DNA of 64,000 bases from Aricia agestis. Lineage: Eukaryota; Arthropoda; Insecta; Lepidoptera; Lycaenidae. The first letter of the stretch is position 1. Every line of letters starts with the position of its first letter. Both the position numbers and the translations under genes were made by a program. This document shows, one piece after another, positions 38,905 to 50,030 of this stretch. The notes beneath the pieces were generated by a model. The model had not been told where the DNA came from, did no database searches, and saw only the letters and a program-made list of their open reading frames with translations. The stretch spans positions 8,804,001 through 8,868,000 of the forward strand of contig NC_056408.1 in the NCBI RefSeq assembly GCF_905147365.1, written 5' to 3'.

Positions 38905-39632
38905 ATAGTATTTTGTTGTATTATATCAGGACTGCATCGAAACAACGTTAAAGCTGTATTATAGCTGAATGAAAATAGAAACTAAGTTCTGTTGACACCA
39001 GATGATAAAATTCATCAAATTGAAATGGGCTTATTTGTACCGCACCTACATTTGCTCAAATCTATTTAACAATAATCACTGATCAAGGAACCTGTCCCAT
39101 TAAATTGAAGCCGTTAAGGATTCAGCGCGTTCCAGTTACGTTAACTACGAGATATTGACCTCGAGGTGGATAACTTATGATTGATAGTAACATTATACTC
39201 ACTCCAAATGATTTATACGGTGGCGCTTAACTAGGCCATCGGCTGTCGCATTAGGCTATAATCCTTAAAAATAAGATACGGTATACTTTGTCAACAAATC
39301 GCTTTTTTGCAGATGTCCGTAACAGTTCATTGGCGTCAGATGAAGCGATTAAGTTGATCCTCGTTAAATGTCAAATTGAACCGGTACAAAAATAACGCGT
39401 CGACCCTTGAATATATTATAACAGTATTTTACGTCCTTGGCCATGGAGGATGGATGATTGAAAAGTCGTCTATAGCGTGAACACTGGACGTTGATCAAGG
39501 GCGATTTACGGTGAATATGTCTGCACGTTCATATTCACAAATGTTGGTTCATAATGGGCCAATGAGCATTTTATTTAGCATTAAGTCATAAAGCACGACT
39601 TCTTCATCTTTGGAAGACATTTCAGTATTTTG
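38905..39632. other. Non-coding DNA, nothing recognised
   Basis: Mostly unique AT-rich sequence. Confidence 0.5.
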
Positions 39633-40260
39633 AGGGTTCCGTACCCAAATGGTAAAAACGGGACCCTATTACTAAGACTTCGATGTCTGTCCGTCTTTTT
39701 TTTTAAGGAAATAAGGGGGCAAACCAGCAAACGGGTCACCTGATGGAAAGCAACTACCGTCGCCCATGGACACTTACAACATCAGAAGAGCTGCAGGTGC
39801 GTTGCCGGCCTTTTAAGAGGGAATACGCTCACTTCTTGAAGGTTTGCAGGTCCGTCAGTATGTCATCAGCCTGTATCTTAAGAACCGCTATAGCTAGACT
39901 TCTCAAATTTTCACAGATTGTGTATATCTATTGCAGTTATAACAACAAATACTAAACACAAAATAAAAATAATAATAAAACGACAGCAGCAACACAAAGA
40001 CACATGGGGGTTCCCATACAAGAAACGTGACTATTTTGGTCTTTTTTGCTCGTAATCAATAATGATAACAGTTAGGCACTTTAAATTTTCACAAAATCCT
40101 TAATTATAATTGTACTTTCATAATTAATAATAAAATTAAAATCAAATAAATATTTAAGGGGGGCTCCAATAAAAAAGACACAATTTTTTGTCTACTTTCA
40201 CTCTTTACCGGTACGGAAGTTCGGGACCCTACGTGCACGAGTCCGACTCGTACTTGGCCG
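39633..40260 (+). mobile_element. AGGGTTCCGTACC...TTGGCCG element, copy 2 (interrupted)
   Basis: Starts AGGGTTCCGTACCCAAATGG, carries CTGTATCTTAAGAACCGCTA and TTAAGGGGGGCTCC segments, and ends GAGTCCGACTCGTACTTGGCCG. A SINE fragment interrupts it at 39696-39849. The uninterrupted copies at 58134 and 60513 read straight through this site, so the SINE arrived later. Confidence 0.82.
39696..39849 (-). mobile_element. SINE-like retroposon, short variant, with 7-bp duplication
   Basis: Read on the minus strand it ends in the same GTTTGCCCCCTTATTTCCTT plus poly(A) tail as the longer copies, but its head is different (CTGCAAACCTTCAAGAAGTG) and the CCCTA tract is absent. GTCCGTC flanks both sides (39689-39695 and 39850-39856) as a target duplication, so the different head is the true 5' end of this copy. 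Confidence 0.8.
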
Positions 40261-40424
40261 ATTATTTTTGTTGTCACTTGATCCTAATGTAACGCGATGC
40301 TAACATTATTATTTATTAACAATACATTACAGTTATTTGTAACCGTTTTGAGACACGCAAAACAGAACATGATACAAATAACATAACTGCATTCGACAAG
40401 TGAAAATGCGGCTTGGGGTACCTT

Positions 40425-40551
40425 GGCCGGTATAAATAGTCAGTACTCAAGGTTCGCCTCTATGACTGGTCCAAAATTTGACGGCCAACCAATCACAGAG
40501 CCTGAACCGTAGACCGAGATGTATCTTGAGTACTGACTAATTATACCGGCC
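40425..40551. mobile_element. MITE with GGCCGGTATAA ends
   Basis: Inverted ends of about 27 bp (GGCCGGTATAAATAGTCAGT... and complement). It is 127 bp and non-coding. Flanks are CTT on the left and TTA on the right, so the duplication is unclear. Confidence 0.7.
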
Positions 40552-41452
40552 TTAGAACCCTACTCGGAACTGGGCTTAGGACATTGACATCTTAATACTT
40601 AACTTTAAAAATCAAATTAAACAAAACCATAATTAATCAGGAGGCAAATGCTTAAAAGTAAAAATTATTTAATAATCACATAGTTATCAATGAATGGCCA
40701 CCTCGTTACCAATAACGACTTATTTCACTAACTCGTATTGGCTTCTATTATATTGTTTATCAGAACGCGACGTAACGAACGAAAAGGACTCTAGCAATTA
40801 TCCTTAATTATCCCTTTACAACCGCTTGTTTTATCCACATATGGAAATGAGTTTCCTCAAAGGACAAATGAACGTCTCATCACGTTTCGCGAAACCAGTT
40901 AGGGCTCGTAGGAGGCTTAGAATATTTATCCGTTTTCTAGACTTTCTTTTACCTAATCAGCGACTTTAAAATTCTCTTGAATATTTTTTATACATTGTTT
41001 TGGTTACCGGTTTTGTATTTAATTGAGGAATTCGATCAATTACCTACAAACCACTTTAAGTGTCGAATTAATTTTAACGTGGCATTTTGGGTTCTTATCT
41101 CGTTTCGAAAGATAGACAGCGGATGTGTATTAGCAGTGTTTAGTAAACCTTTACGATCATCACTTCTTTATCTGTTTATTGATCGTTAACTGATAAGACC
41201 ATTTCCCATGTATTTATAAGTAACGTTGCTGGCGCTATCTGCTAGCATGACATTAATGAGATAATGCGATCGGTCGATATCGGGCGTATGAATTCTTATT
41301 GGCGAATTAATTCGGCGGATGCGAGATTGAGTAACGGTAGTGGCGTGCCAATGACATTCGTCAGGCGCAGTCCACCGCGCGGCCCGCGCCTTCAGAGTTC
41401 AGCCGTGGCCAAGTATTCAATGGACAATTTTTGTGCTTCATAATATTGTAAA
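40552..41452. other. Non-coding DNA, nothing recognised
   Basis: A 70-codon plus frame at 40977-41189 has no known domain. Otherwise unremarkable. Confidence 0.5.
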
Positions 41453-41646
41453 ATAGATGATCGCGACTACGTTGCGCCGAAATTCGTTTATTCGGGGACC
41501 GTATATTTATCCGGGATAAAAGTATCCTATGTCCTTTCCCGGGACTCAAAGTATCTCCATAGCCAGCAAAATCAGTTCAACAGCTTGGGCGTGAAGGTAA
41601 CAGACAGACAGACGGATACACTTTCACATTTATAATATTATATGTA
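41453..41646 (-). mobile_element. Short Helitron (minus), GGGACTCAAAG family, copy 2
   Basis: The same family as 12962-13168. On the minus strand it has TATAATATTATAAATGTGAA, a CTGTCTGTCTGT run, GAGTCCCGGGAAAGGACATA and CGGCGCAACGTAGTCGCGAT. The expected CTAG end reads CTAT. Confidence 0.7.
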
Positions 41647-42361
41647 TGTGATTAAGAATAGGGAAAACGTTCGGAATAGAAAATTTGAGACGATCGAACA
41701 CACAACATTTTCTATGCATCAGAATAATTTACAGTTGATGTCAAATTAAAAAAAAACTAGAGATCGCCCAATGGTCGAAATTCGACCTTACTTTCAACGA
41801 CATTTATTAGGACTACTACCTATATTCTGTAAGAAATATCGACTTTATGCTACACTTTATAATTTTTTGTTTTCAACTCTTGTCTCTGGAACTCAGCTGA
41901 TCTCAGACTGGCCGTGTCTAATAGTAACTAAGATTCAATAATAAAAAAAACTATAATCCATTTTCAATTTGTCACCTTGTTGTCAACAGACTTCAACCAT
42001 AAATAAAAGAATATAATTCGTATGTATAGGCTAGTCACTCAAAAATCTGTCATCTTTCCTGGTGCGTGTGTTTTAGTGTGTGTAATGTTTTGTTAAAAAA
42101 ATGTATGATAAAAGCAAAATTTCAAAATAATATTAGCTCGATGCACTGCTTCACCATATAAACTATAACTGTGCAAAATTTCATTCACCTACGTTTCCCC
42201 ATTTTTCGTCAAAAGGGATACAAAGTTTTTGGCTCACGTATTAATATATAGATATATCAGAAGGTAGGTATATAAATAAAGATAAAAAAAGATTGGCAAC
42301 GATTATTATCAACCACTACAGCTGGGATGTTAATGTTATACTTAGTATAAATTATAAAACA
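41647..42361. other. Non-coding DNA, nothing recognised
   Basis: AT-rich unique sequence. Confidence 0.5.
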
Positions 42362-42740
42362 CTAGATGTCCCGCGCGGCTTCGCCCGCGTAAATTAGGAA
42401 TTTTACAGAAACCGTACATTTTTCCATGAAAAATAACTATACTCTCTTCACGTGGTCTACTCAATATATTATATGTACATATTATGTGCCAAATATTGCC
42501 ATAAAAATTGCTCCAGTAGTTCGTGAGATAGACCCTTTCTAATATTTCCCCCGTTTTTCCCACATTTACCTGAGTTTCTTCGGTCGTATTAGTCGTAGCA
42601 TGATAATAATATAGCCTATAGCCTTACTGGATAAATGAGCTATGTAACACTGAAATTAGAAATAAGATTTTTAATCGGATCTGTAGTTGCTGAGATAAGT
42701 GCGTTCAGGCAAACATACTCTTCAGGTTTATAAGTATAGA
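42362..42740 (-). mobile_element. Helitron family B, full copy joined to family A
   Basis: On the minus strand it starts TCTATACTTATAAACC after A and ends GAAGCCGCGCGGGACATCTAG before T, with a short CGCGG/CCGCG stem near the end. It directly follows family A sequence (42741-44791). The identical A-B junction recurs at 50030/50031, so the pair may have moved as one chimeric Helitron. Confidence 0.82.
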
Positions 42741-43423
42741 TTTTTTTAAATTATCGTTTGACAAACTCGAGTCTCGATCTAAAAGACTATGAAAAGTACC
42801 AATAACAGGCTCATAATCATGGGCGATGCATGGTATAATATGGTAGTGATGATGATGATGAATGTAATTTGCATAGTAGCATATGCTTTCCGTTCTTAAA
42901 ACAACGCCGAAACTCCCAAACTTGTATCTATAAAGTTCTCTCAGCACCTTCCGAACTTCGGTATACCAGGTATACCTCGGTGCAAATTCTTACTTGTTGG
43001 TAGCATATGCTTAGAATACTTTTCATGAAACCGAAGTCACCACGTGTTTCTCTATAAATTTTGAGGAGTTCCCTCGATTACTTACGGATCCTTCATCAGA
43101 TCACCACTCTTGTGAATATAATACCAAATTGGGAATGAGAATTGGGACCCTATATACCAAAAGAAAAATTTTGAAAATCTGTTAACAAACGGCGGAGTAA
43201 TCGTTGAACATAAGAAAACGAACATAACACCTCCCCCATTTTGAAAGTCGGTTAAAATTGTAGCCTATGTGTTATTCTGATGTATAAGCTATATTACTGT
43301 AAAGTTTCATTAAAATCCGTTCAGTAGTTTTTGCGTGAAAGAGTAACAAACATCCATACATCCACACATCCATACATCTATACATTCAAACAAACTTTCG
43401 CCTTTATAATATTGGCTGTTGCT

Positions 43424-44775
43424 AGTCGTCCGGTCATCGGATGAATAAAATAAATCTTAGTCGTCCGATTACCGGATGAATTAAAAAAAATAATTCATCC
43501 GATTACCGGACCCGGATCGTCCGATCAAAAATGACGTGTTGTATGAAAACTCGTGGTGGCATAGTGCTACATATATATATTATAACTTAATCTGTGCGCC
43601 TATCTGTCTACATATTTATAATATAATTTAATCTGTAGCATAGTGTTCTGTCGCGTGATTCTTAAAATATAACATTACCACTTGATAATAACGATAAAAT
43701 TAGACATGAGGAGTGAGGAACACTGACATGATGAATACCGACAGTGAACTTTAATTTCTTAGCTTTAGTCTTTGCTGAGAAAAATCGATATCGCTACAGC
43801 CAAATTACTGATACATTTCTTTTCTAATTATAGATAAGTAGCGTTACACACCAAACAATGGGCTGAGCAAGCGAGAATCTCGCTGACATCTGATGTCACT
43901 ATCGTCTATCAGTAACATCACTAACACTTCGTGGTAGGAAGGGATGCGTGATTTGAAGTGGTAGAACCCTTTTTTTCCATCTGTTTTGACAGTCAGTCGG
44001 CACTTATCGGCATGTTGACAATTTGAGCTCTAAGAAAAATGTAGGATCATCATTTACACTCACATGTAAACATACACAGATATAGTTCAATTTTGGTTTC
44101 GTTTGACAGCTCGGAATTATTGCTATATTCTGCTAGCTATATTAACTTTATTGCGCTAGGTTGATCGTGCCTACAACTATGCCTAGGAGGGCAGTGGAAC
44201 ACCAGTGGGTACTTCCTCGGAGAGTCCCATAAACCCCGGCCGATATCCCCAATCCGCCGGGGATCCAGATCCGCAAAGCATTTCCAAATGGTAATGTCTG
44301 GATCGTGGGAATCGCAGACACAATAGATTTTCAATTGTTATGTGACAACCGAGCGTCGCTTGGAGATTGAGGGGTAAAAAAAAAGAATATGTATTCTGTT
44401 AATCTGTAGAGCTCGATAACGCTATAAATGAACTTGGCGAAAAAAGGAACTAACGCTGCCATCATACAAAAACGTCGTTTTTGACCAGTTCTCCTTTACC
44501 AGCAGCGCCCCCGCCTACGTTCATTTATGTCCGGTATATAATGTATTATTTTTCTCAATACCGGGGTAATTGGAATAAAACATTTTGATCCTTTTTTTTC
44601 TTATAACAGCTGATTCTGTGTGTGGAACATGCAAATATTTTTTTTTCAATGATACGGACAATTCATCCACTTACCGGACGACTAGCAACAGCCTTAAAAG
44701 ATAATCTATTCGTCCGATAATCGGACGACTAAGATTTATTTTATTCATCCGGTAATCGGACGACTAGACACTTCG
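43424..44775. mobile_element. Foldback-like element with subrepeat arms, 9-bp duplication
   Basis: TATAATATT flanks both sides (43415-43423 and 44776-44784). Removing the insert and one copy restores the Helitron start, so the insertion is certain. Both ends consist of short subrepeats built on AGTCGTCCGGTAATCGGATG, arranged as long inverted arms: CTAGTCGTCCG is followed by GATGAATAAAATAAATCTTA on both sides. Long arms of tandem subrepeats plus a 9-bp duplication are the marks of Foldback elements, linked to the Mutator-like group. The extreme 8 bp at each end do not match. The 1.1-kb interior has no long frame and carries another small MITE. Confidence 0.72.
44421..44533 (+). mobile_element. 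Small MITE, second copy of the 48096 family
   Basis: Shares GCTATAAATGAAC, TGGCGAAAAAAGGAACTA, CATACAAAAACG and GTTCTCCTTTACCAGCAGCG with the element at 48096-48217, in the opposite orientation. It lies inside the Foldback-like element. Confidence 0.7.
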
Positions 44776-44791
44776 TATAATATTAGTAGGA

Positions 44792-46387
44792 TTATTTGCA
44801 TTTGCTTTGCAACTTCATAATGTACCCACAGTGTTTCAGACTTAAAAAATTTAATTAACTTTCAATAGTGTACCAGATATGTCAAAATAAAATAACATGA
44901 AGTGTTCACAATATTGTATCGTATAAAAGCAATACGTGTTTTAATCTCAACGAAAGTTGTTATTGAGAGTACGCAAAAACACTCAAAACAATATATAATA
45001 ATTACACGCACACATAAAGCAGAAATAGTACTAGGTCAGCCAATAATTAAAATTAATATTCTCGCTCTCGTCTTAGTTAAAGACTAGCTATCTAAATTAT
45101 TGCTTAGAAATCAATCAGCAGATTCTTAATTTAGTCTTACAAATTAAACACATATCCGAACATATCAATGACTGACTTTTGAGATCTCTTTATTGATTTT
45201 TTTGTGTAACCCACTTTCACTGCTAATTGATTTTTATTTATATTGGCTTTTAAATAGGACAACGTACTTATAATAATATATTTGCTTACAGCTCCTTTCT
45301 ATCTTATACATAGCTGTATTGCACTTTTACACAGAGATAGATTACTTGAAGTCAAAGATGACGAATTAAAAGGAGACTCAAAAGAAAAATTTATCGTTAG
45401 TAAAGTAAAATAATTCAAGTATTAACTACTTACGCATACAAATACAGCAAAACCGCTTTATCTTTTATTTCTTATAATTGAACAAAATAGTAATTTGTTT
45501 AGTTTTAATATGCGTGAGAAACGTGCATACAGAAGTCTGTTATTTTACTTTGTAAAATAAATAAAGAAGATAGTCGTTTAGTTGTAAACATGAATCAATT
45601 GATATGAAGGTTTGCGTAGTAGTCATATTTCAGAGCTTCCTTAACAAAACAAGATGTGAACAAAGAAATACTACTAGGAACTCTACAAAACTGAACATAA
45701 TATAATAACGTTAAAAGTTATTTGATTTTTTATACTAGTAAAGTTATAATATTAAGCAAAAGCGGCTTAAGCGGATACAAAAAAAAAAAACTTGTAGTTT
45801 TGTAATGTTGTCGGATGAATAAATATTAAATACCAACTGACTATAGTTATTTCTTAGGTCCTGTACTAGTGTAATGTACATTGTGTTAGCTGTGTTACAA
45901 CCATCTGCATCTTTTCTGATAAGCATATTCGAAAATAGAACCAATAATAAAAATGCGTTTTTTATCCTTTTCTGACATTACACAGCTATGTAAGTATTAC
46001 GAAGATATTTACATCTTACAATATAATATCAAGATAGTTGGAAAATATGTTATTACGAGGGACGACACTCGTTCGTAGAGTAGCGTAAAAAGAAACAGCG
46101 AAAAAACAACAATTTGAAAAAGTTTATCTGAGTTCTGTGCAAATTACGATGCGATTGTTATCTGTGTCTTTAGGGCGGTATTTAAGGTTGTACCTAGCAA
46201 TTATTTTTAGAACTATCTACGATTGCTGCCACTGCTTTATGACAAGGAGTTGGAAATCTAATAAATGCATATTATATTAGCTCAGATTTTCCGATAGACA
46301 CAAAGCACAAAATGTTATGGCGCTGGACCATTGGACACTATTTCAGAGTCGAGAGAAATTCTATTCATCTTCTGGGTCATAGGACCC
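44792..46387. other. Non-coding DNA, nothing recognised
   Basis: AT-rich sequence with small frames of 61-66 codons that look like chance. No transposon ends or RNA genes were seen. Confidence 0.5.
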
Positions 46388-46443
46388 AAAACATCCCGTC
46401 ATACCTTACTAACATAGGTTAGTAAGGTATGACGGGATGTTTT
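46388..46443. repeat. Perfect 26-bp inverted repeat, 4-nt loop
   Basis: Arms starting AAAACATCCCGTCATACCTT are exact complements around ATAG. No flanking duplication. Confidence 0.9.
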
Positions 46444-47354
46444 GAAACCAATCTCAACTTTACAACAATTTTGACAATTTCACGCAGCAGAATATACTTA
46501 CCAGCGGCTTTGTCGTGTAGAAACAATCGTGGCCGGTATGGGGACCGCATGTGAGCAACAAAGTATTAAGATACAAAGTAATTCAATAAAGAAATTAATA
46601 ACAACTTAGAATAAATGGAGTACACGAGCAGCGTGGGGCTATACCCGCCTACAATCTGCTTACAAATCAGTTCAATACAGGATAGTGCTCCCTTTCATTC
46701 GAACTTAGCCAGAGGGTCTCATAGAATTGCATTCTTAGGTTTAGCCTTTTTATGAATGCTTAGTTTTCGCCGACGGGCGTACTGTAATCGTTTTCGGAAA
46801 TTTACTATTAGATAAAAGATAATTTCTTTTGCCGATGGAAATGTTGTGTTTATTCTGTACAATTATAATCTAAGCAAGCGGCTTTAAACTTCTGAAAGGG
46901 AGTTAAAATAACACTAGGTGGACGATATTATATAGCAAACTAACGCCGATGACCTTCTTACTCTATTATTTTTATGTTTTACACAAATGACATTTTTAAG
47001 CTCAATTTAAATGCTCTATTACTGGCTACGGCTAAAGACATTACTTTTACACTTTTTAGCTCTTATCTAGGCGATATTATTAGTATTAACTATTAACATA
47101 AATAGTTCAAAACTACTACTAGTAGCCCCACTTACAAGACTATTAGCCCGTCTTCCAATTAATAATAAACGATATTATCTTACTTGAAGTTGGTATTTTT
47201 AACATGTGGGTGAGTCACATCATAAAGTGACCGCGTTTCTATTTTTACGTGCGTTTTTTTTCGTCCTACGTGACTATGCGCTGGGAATATCTTTAGATTC
47301 TTGTTCAGGTTTAATTTAAAGGGTAAGTAATGGTCGATGTCCCTGCCAGTGTCT
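46444..47354. other. Non-coding DNA, nothing recognised
   Basis: Unique AT-rich sequence without supported features. Confidence 0.5.
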
Positions 47355-47640
47355 TATTGGGATAACGGTTATCCCGGGTCCAGTCCCGGCTCATAACTCG
47401 TTCTCCCATTTTACAATTTATGCCCATTTTATTTGCTGGTAACATTAGATGGGCACTCGTAATTTTTTGCAGTGACATCTCCCACAATTTATGGTGTTTA
47501 TTAGCAGGTGAAGGTAAATTATACACTTTAATATGACATTTTGTATTTCAAGATGTACAAAAAGGATAATTAGAGCTTCCTTTTGTCGTAATTTTGTCGT
47601 AATTTAATTAAACTATTTTCTTCCTTTCTTCGTATAAATT
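47355..47640 (+). repeat. Permuted repeat, copy 1 (order A-B)
   Basis: Segment A (about 47355-47573) begins with the palindrome GGGATAACGGTTATCCC and includes TTTGCTGGTAACATTAGATG. Segment B (about 47581-47640) includes GTCGTAATTTAATTAAACTA and CTTCCTTTCTTCGTATAAAT. The second copy at 49292-49559, read on its own strand, has B before A. The order change implies a tandem or circular source. Confidence 0.75.
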
Positions 47641-47982
47641 TTGAATGAAATTCAGCTTTCGTTCAGTAGCTTCCAAGCCTAGTCATAATAAAATTTTTCT
47701 ACTTCTCAAAAAAAAAACAAGAAGTATACTTACAAGAAACGTCAATATTTATTGCAATGCAGTATGTAAAGTTTACAAAGATTACAGGAACATAATATTA
47801 TTTTATGTTGAAACTTTTGATAAAATATCAATAGATAAGTAATTAATTTAATCGTAAGATTTACTTAGATAAATAAGATCGCGCAAGCTTTTGATGAGCG
47901 GAAACACGCGTCGTGTAGAATGGTATTTTGCTGGTGATATCGGCAACTCGACGTAATTCAAAGGTGCTCAGCGGTCAGACTC
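47641..47982. other. Non-coding DNA
   Basis: AT-rich spacer. A 65-codon frame at 47645-47842 has no known features. Confidence 0.5.
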
Positions 47983-48095
47983 TAAGGGTGGGTTGCACCA
48001 GAGGCGTGGTTAATTTAAAGTTATGGTCAAAGTTGTGGTTATAGTTAAGGCTAACTTTAACTTTGACCACAGAATTTGACAGATGACAGCTAGTC

Positions 48096-48217
48096 CGACA
48101 AGGCTATAAATAAACGTGGGAGTGGCGCTGCTGGTAAAGGAGAACTGTCAAAAATGCGTTTTTGTATGACGACGGCGCTAGTTTCTTTTTTCGCCACGTT
48201 CATTTAAAGCCTTGTCG
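48096..48217 (-). mobile_element. Small MITE with CGACAAGGCTATAAAT ends
   Basis: Inverted ends of about 24 bp (CGACAAGGCTATAAATAAAC and its near complement). The interior has GGCGCTGCTGGTAAAGGAGA. It is 122 bp and non-coding. A clear target duplication was not found. Confidence 0.7.
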
Positions 48218-48295
48218 AGGTCCAGGTTATGGTTAAATATGGCGTCCATTTTTTACTTTAACCAAAGATTTGACATTTTGCATTGCAGTAAAAGT

Positions 48296-48604
48296 ACGTG
48301 GGAGAGCCATGCTTCGGCACAAATGGGCCGGCTCGACCGGATAAATACCACGTTCTCACAGAAAACCGGCGTGAAACAGCGCTTGCGCTGTGTTTCGCCG
48401 AGTGAGTTTACCGGAGGCCCAATCCCCTAACCCCTACCCTATTCCCTTCCCTACCCTCAACTATTCCCTTCCCTTCCCTTTCCTACCCTCCCCTATTACC
48501 CTATTCCCTCTTAAAAGGCCGGCAACTCAGTGTCCATGGGCGACGGAAGTTGCTTTCCATCAGGTGACCCGTTTGCTCGTTTGCCCCCTTTTTTCATTAA
48601 AAAC
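48296..48604 (+). mobile_element. SINE-like retroposon, copy with 6-bp duplication
   Basis: ACGTGGGAGAGCCATGC start, CCCTA tract, GTTTGCCCCC tail. AAAAGT flanks both sides (48290-48295 and 48605-48610). The intact host MITE at 19583, read backwards, has a single AAAAGT at this position. Relative to other copies about 27 bp upstream of GTGTCCATGGGCGACGG are missing. Confidence 0.85.
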
Positions 48605-48657
48605 AAAAAGTTATAGTTAAAATTTAAAGTTAAAGTAAGTTGGTGCAACCCACCCTA

Positions 48658-49291
48658 AATGTAGAGTACATTAGAGTACTTTTTTCTATATTTCTGATGT
48701 TTATTCATACTGTGTTTTAGCTTATTTTGATTATATTTAAAGTTTAAACAAAATTGCTAAAATCGAAACTTGACTTGACGGTTAATACGAGGTTAATACG
48801 TTTTAAATTATTTGCATTATTTACTTACTTTTTTATCTTTGTTTATTCAGCTTGTTCAGTTTTTACTGATTGAATATTATGTCGTCAAGCTTCCTTTATT
48901 TTTAGAACAAAATATACGAAACAAAGTATATCAAAATTATTTATCCTGTTACAATAAGCACGTTTGCACATAACTGTCATAGTTTTAATTTCACTCTCTG
49001 CCGGCGATGGAAAGTCTCGCATTAAAGTTTTACTGCGACAATAGGAGTTGACACTAATCTGTGGGCACTTGACATCATAGTAAAAGAAAGCAAAGCCCAA
49101 ACGTACAAACGCTCATACATGCGTTATTCAAAATATCCTGCACGAACTTAAAAGAAAGTTAAGCTAACGATGGTAAAAACTTTATTTTATATGTTTTATT
49201 AACATAAATAGCCCAGAAGAAGCAAAATATGCTATATACATTTCAAATATTGGATTCAAATACTATGCCTTATTGGCGATGCTTATGAAAT
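48658..49291. other. Non-coding DNA, nothing recognised
   Basis: AT-rich spacer between the nested MITE and the second permuted repeat. Confidence 0.5.
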
Positions 49292-49559
49292 CTAATTATC
49301 CTTTTTGTACATCTTGAAATACAAAATGTCATATTAAAGTGTATAATTTACCTTCACCTGCTAATAAATACCATAAATTGTGGGAGATGTCACTGCAAAA
49401 AATTACGAGTGCCCATCTAATGTTACCAGCAAATAAAATATAAAATAAATTGTAAAATGGGAGACCGAGTTATAAGCCGGGACTGGACACGGGATAACCG
49501 TTATCCCAATATTTATACGAAGAAAGGAAGAAAATACTTTAATTAAATTACGACAAAAT
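49292..49559 (-). repeat. Permuted repeat, copy 2 (order B-A)
   Basis: On the minus strand segment B (about 49559-49510) comes first and runs straight into segment A (about 49511-49292) through TATTGGGATAACGG. Copy 1 has A first and B second. Sequence identity is high over both segments. Confidence 0.75.
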
Positions 49560-49738
49560 ATATATGTATTTTCCTTTGTATCGAGCAATTCTTGTATATA
49601 TATAAAATTGGAATCTCGGAATCGGCTCCAACGATTTTCATGAAATTTAGTATATGGGCGATTCTATTATCGCGGGTGCAACAGTTTGACACACTTAAAG
49701 CTTCCTACAGGCAAAATGAAGCATATTTATTAATAAAA

Positions 49739-50030
49739 CTAGATGTCCCGCGCGGCTTCGCCCGCGTAAATTAGAAATTTTACAGAATCCGTAGGTACAT
49801 TTTCCCATAAAAAATATTTCCCCCGTTTTTCCCACATTTTCCTGAGTTTCTTCTGTCGTATTAGTCTTAGAGTAATAATATAATATAACCTTCTCGATAA
49901 ATGATGAGTCTTACTCGATAAATGATCTATCTAACACTGAGATAAGTTTTTAAATCGGACCTGTAGTTTCTGAGATTGACGCGTTCAAGCAAACATACTC
50001 TTCAGGTTTATAATATTAGGTAGATATAGA
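49739..50030 (-). mobile_element. Helitron family B, copy joined to family A
   Basis: On the minus strand it starts TCTATATCTACC and ends GCCGCGCGGGACATCTAG before T. The interior is shorter than in the 42362 copy. It adjoins family A at the same junction as there. Confidence 0.78.

Larger units (their letters stand above)
42741..44791 (-). mobile_element. Helitron family A, copy 2 (interrupted)
   Basis: Reads on the minus strand from TCCTACTAATATT (44791) through TATAAAGGCGAAAGTTTG (about 43420) and ACCGACTTTCAAAATGGGGG to a CATCATCATCATCAC run. It then continues into family B instead of family A's own 3' end. A Foldback-like element (43424-44775) splits it near the 5' end. It is non-coding. 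Confidence 0.8.
47985..48655. mobile_element. MITE with GGGTGGGTTGCACCA ends, carrying two insertions
   Basis: Inverted ends AGGGTGGGTTGCACCA and TGGTGCAACCCACCCT are flanked by TA. Part of the interior (GTTAAATATGGCGTCCATT... to GTTATAGTTAAA) aligns with the short intact copy at 19583 read backwards. Two later insertions are nested: a small MITE (48096-48217) and a SINE (48296-48604). Confidence 0.8.

Noticed and set aside
42846..42862. TGATGATGATG microsatellites at 4934, 42846 and 50092 as independent repeats
   Set aside because: All three lie at the same position inside Helitron family A copies, so they are part of that element.
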